DNA of 64,000 nucleotides from Branchiostoma floridae (lineage: Eukaryota; Chordata; Leptocardii; Amphioxiformes; Branchiostomatidae): NCBI RefSeq assembly GCF_000003815.2, contig NC_049983.1:720524-784523 (forward strand). Direction: 5' to 3'. The notes under the pieces were generated by a model, which worked only from the letters and a program-made list of their open reading frames with translations, had not been told where the DNA came from and did not search any database. The position numbers and the translations under genes are program-made. This document shows, one piece after another, positions 62,891-64,000 of the stretch. The stretch's first letter is position 1; every line of letters starts with the position of its first letter.

Positions 62891-63169
62891 GTAAGCGATA
62901 GTCAGGTCCCAGGCTGGCATTAAGTGGGGCCAGCTGGTAGTAGGGCAGGTGTATAGTTGCGGGCATGCGTGAAGCAGGCAGGGATCGGTAACTCTTCTTC
63001 GTGCCGCTTCTTTGAGATTGGTTTCCCTGGGTAAGACTATATGACTATCTACAATTTTTTACACTGACAGTTCTACCTCATCATGATTGGGTGTTTAAAT
63101 TTTCTCAGAACATTCATTATTGCTTCAGTTTCATTTTTGGTAAATCTTTCCCCAGGAAATGGGCGTCAT

Positions 63170-63608
63170 NNNNNNNNNNNNNNNNNNNNNNNNNNNNNNN
63201 NNNNNNNNNNNNNNNNNNNNNNNNNNNNNNNNNNNNNNNNNNNNNNNNNNNNNNNNNNNNNNNNNNNNNNNNNNNNNNNNNNNNNNNNNNNNNNNNNNNN
63301 NNNNNNNNNNNNNNNNNNNNNNNNNNNNNNNNNNNNNNNNNNNNNNNNNNNNNNNNNNNNNNNNNNNNNNNNNNNNNNNNNNNNNNNNNNNNNNNNNNNN
63401 NNNNNNNNNNNNNNNNNNNNNNNNNNNNNNNNNNNNNNNNNNNNNNNNNNNNNNNNNNNNNNNNNNNNNNNNNNNNNNNNNNNNNNNNNNNNNNNNNNNN
63501 NNNNNNNNNNNNNNNNNNNNNNNNNNNNNNNNNNNNNNNNNNNNNNNNNNNNNNNNNNNNNNNNNNNNNNNNNNNNNNNNNNNNNNNNNNNNNNNNNNNN
63601 NNNNNNNN
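63170..63608. other. Assembly gap (439 N)
   Basis: Unknown sequence; long open frames reported across Ns have no meaning. Confidence 0.99.
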
Positions 63609-63774
63609 GCATTGTAGTTGATAATGAAAATAAATTTGTTATTCCAAACTATCCAAAGTACAATCTGAACGTATTCTGTAACACTCAAAGAGACCAATAC
63701 ACAATGTAAATCATACTAAATGTTTGTCTCGCTCTCCATTATGATACTAGTCTGTACTGGACTTGAACTTGATC

Positions 63775-63985
63775 CTCTGGACATGAATCGTGGTGTCATC
63801 TAGACTGTGGTGTCCTACCGGCCAAACAGTTCGGGTGTTTGGTCCAGAGCGCAGGGGTCCTGGGTTCTGGGTTTGAATCCCCTGACCATATTGTGCCTTC
63901 GGCACGACTGCTTCACATAACTTTCCTCACTTCACTCTCAGGTGAAAATAGGTACTTTCATGTAACATAGGATAGGATGTTAAAA
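63775..63985 (+). mobile_element. tRNA-derived SINE
   Basis: A box A-like tggtccagagcg (63840-63851) and box B-like ggtttgaatcc (63870-63880) indicate a tRNA-related head. The body ttgtgccttcggcacgactg and tttcctcacttcactc (63892-63943) resembles the conserved core of deuterostome SINEs, and a run of As follows near 63980. It could be a decayed copy; no target duplication is seen. Confidence 0.65.
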
Positions 63986-64000
63986 AAAAAACTTTAATGG

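Noticed and set aside
63083-63709. Long open frames across the N gap
   Set aside because: Ns hide any stops, so these frames carry no information.

Overview
The window looks like nuclear DNA of a marine invertebrate chordate, most likely a lancelet (Branchiostoma). The reasons are the mix of LINE clades (L1/Tx1-like, CR1 with a PHD finger and a 2A-like motif), a Ngaro-type tyrosine-recombinase retrotransposon, abundant small terminal-inverted-repeat elements, a tRNA-derived SINE, spliced GT-AG host genes, and a cluster of intronless receptor tyrosine kinases (RTKs) with Tie-like EGF repeats. The species call is inference; no database was searched.

Layout. 1-9140: an inactive L1-like LINE interrupted by a CR1-type LINE with an intact 1,077-codon ORF and an 8-bp target duplication. 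9232-13745: broken LINEs, one split by an 878-bp TIR element. 14004-14725: a 184-bp tandem repeat. 17289-18651: a TIR element with a second foldback inside it. 18861-20895: a small gene for a secreted, arginine-rich 71-residue peptide. 22827-23181: the 3' end of a polyamine-oxidase-like pseudogene. 24875-31257 (minus): a five-exon gene for a secreted, probably GPI-anchored serine beta-lactamase-like protein of 577 residues, whose introns are full of mobile elements.

33955-57140 is the RTK cluster. It holds RTK1 (minus, 908 aa), RTK2 (plus, 908 aa), RTK3 (plus, cut short by a late stop) and two RTK fragments. All three share a signal peptide, cadherin-like N-terminal module, EGF, Ig, EGF repeats, one membrane helix and a kinase. 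The kinase core is nearly identical between copies, down to the DNA, while the ectodomains differ. Between RTK2 and RTK3 sits a 7.7-kb Ngaro-like element (43747-51424, coding on minus). It has perfect-looking split direct repeats, gag, RT-RNase H, tyrosine recombinase and a separate SGNH-hydrolase ORF. A 1.07-kb inverted repeat flanks it.

57408-58366 holds three copies of a palindromic ~190-bp element. 59427-61144 (minus) is a polyamine-oxidase-like gene with a C-terminal Asp-Asp-Gly-Ser-Cys tail and two apparent lesions. 62027-62890 is a possible new spliced gene. The window ends in a SINE. Three assembly gaps are present (22071-22170, 48774-48873, 63170-63608).

The two most interesting systems are the RTK cluster, which combines a conserved GC-rich kinase with variable ectodomains and tyrosine-free tails, and the Ngaro element, with its separate SGNH compartment, 43-bp repeated leader modules and overlapping reading frames.
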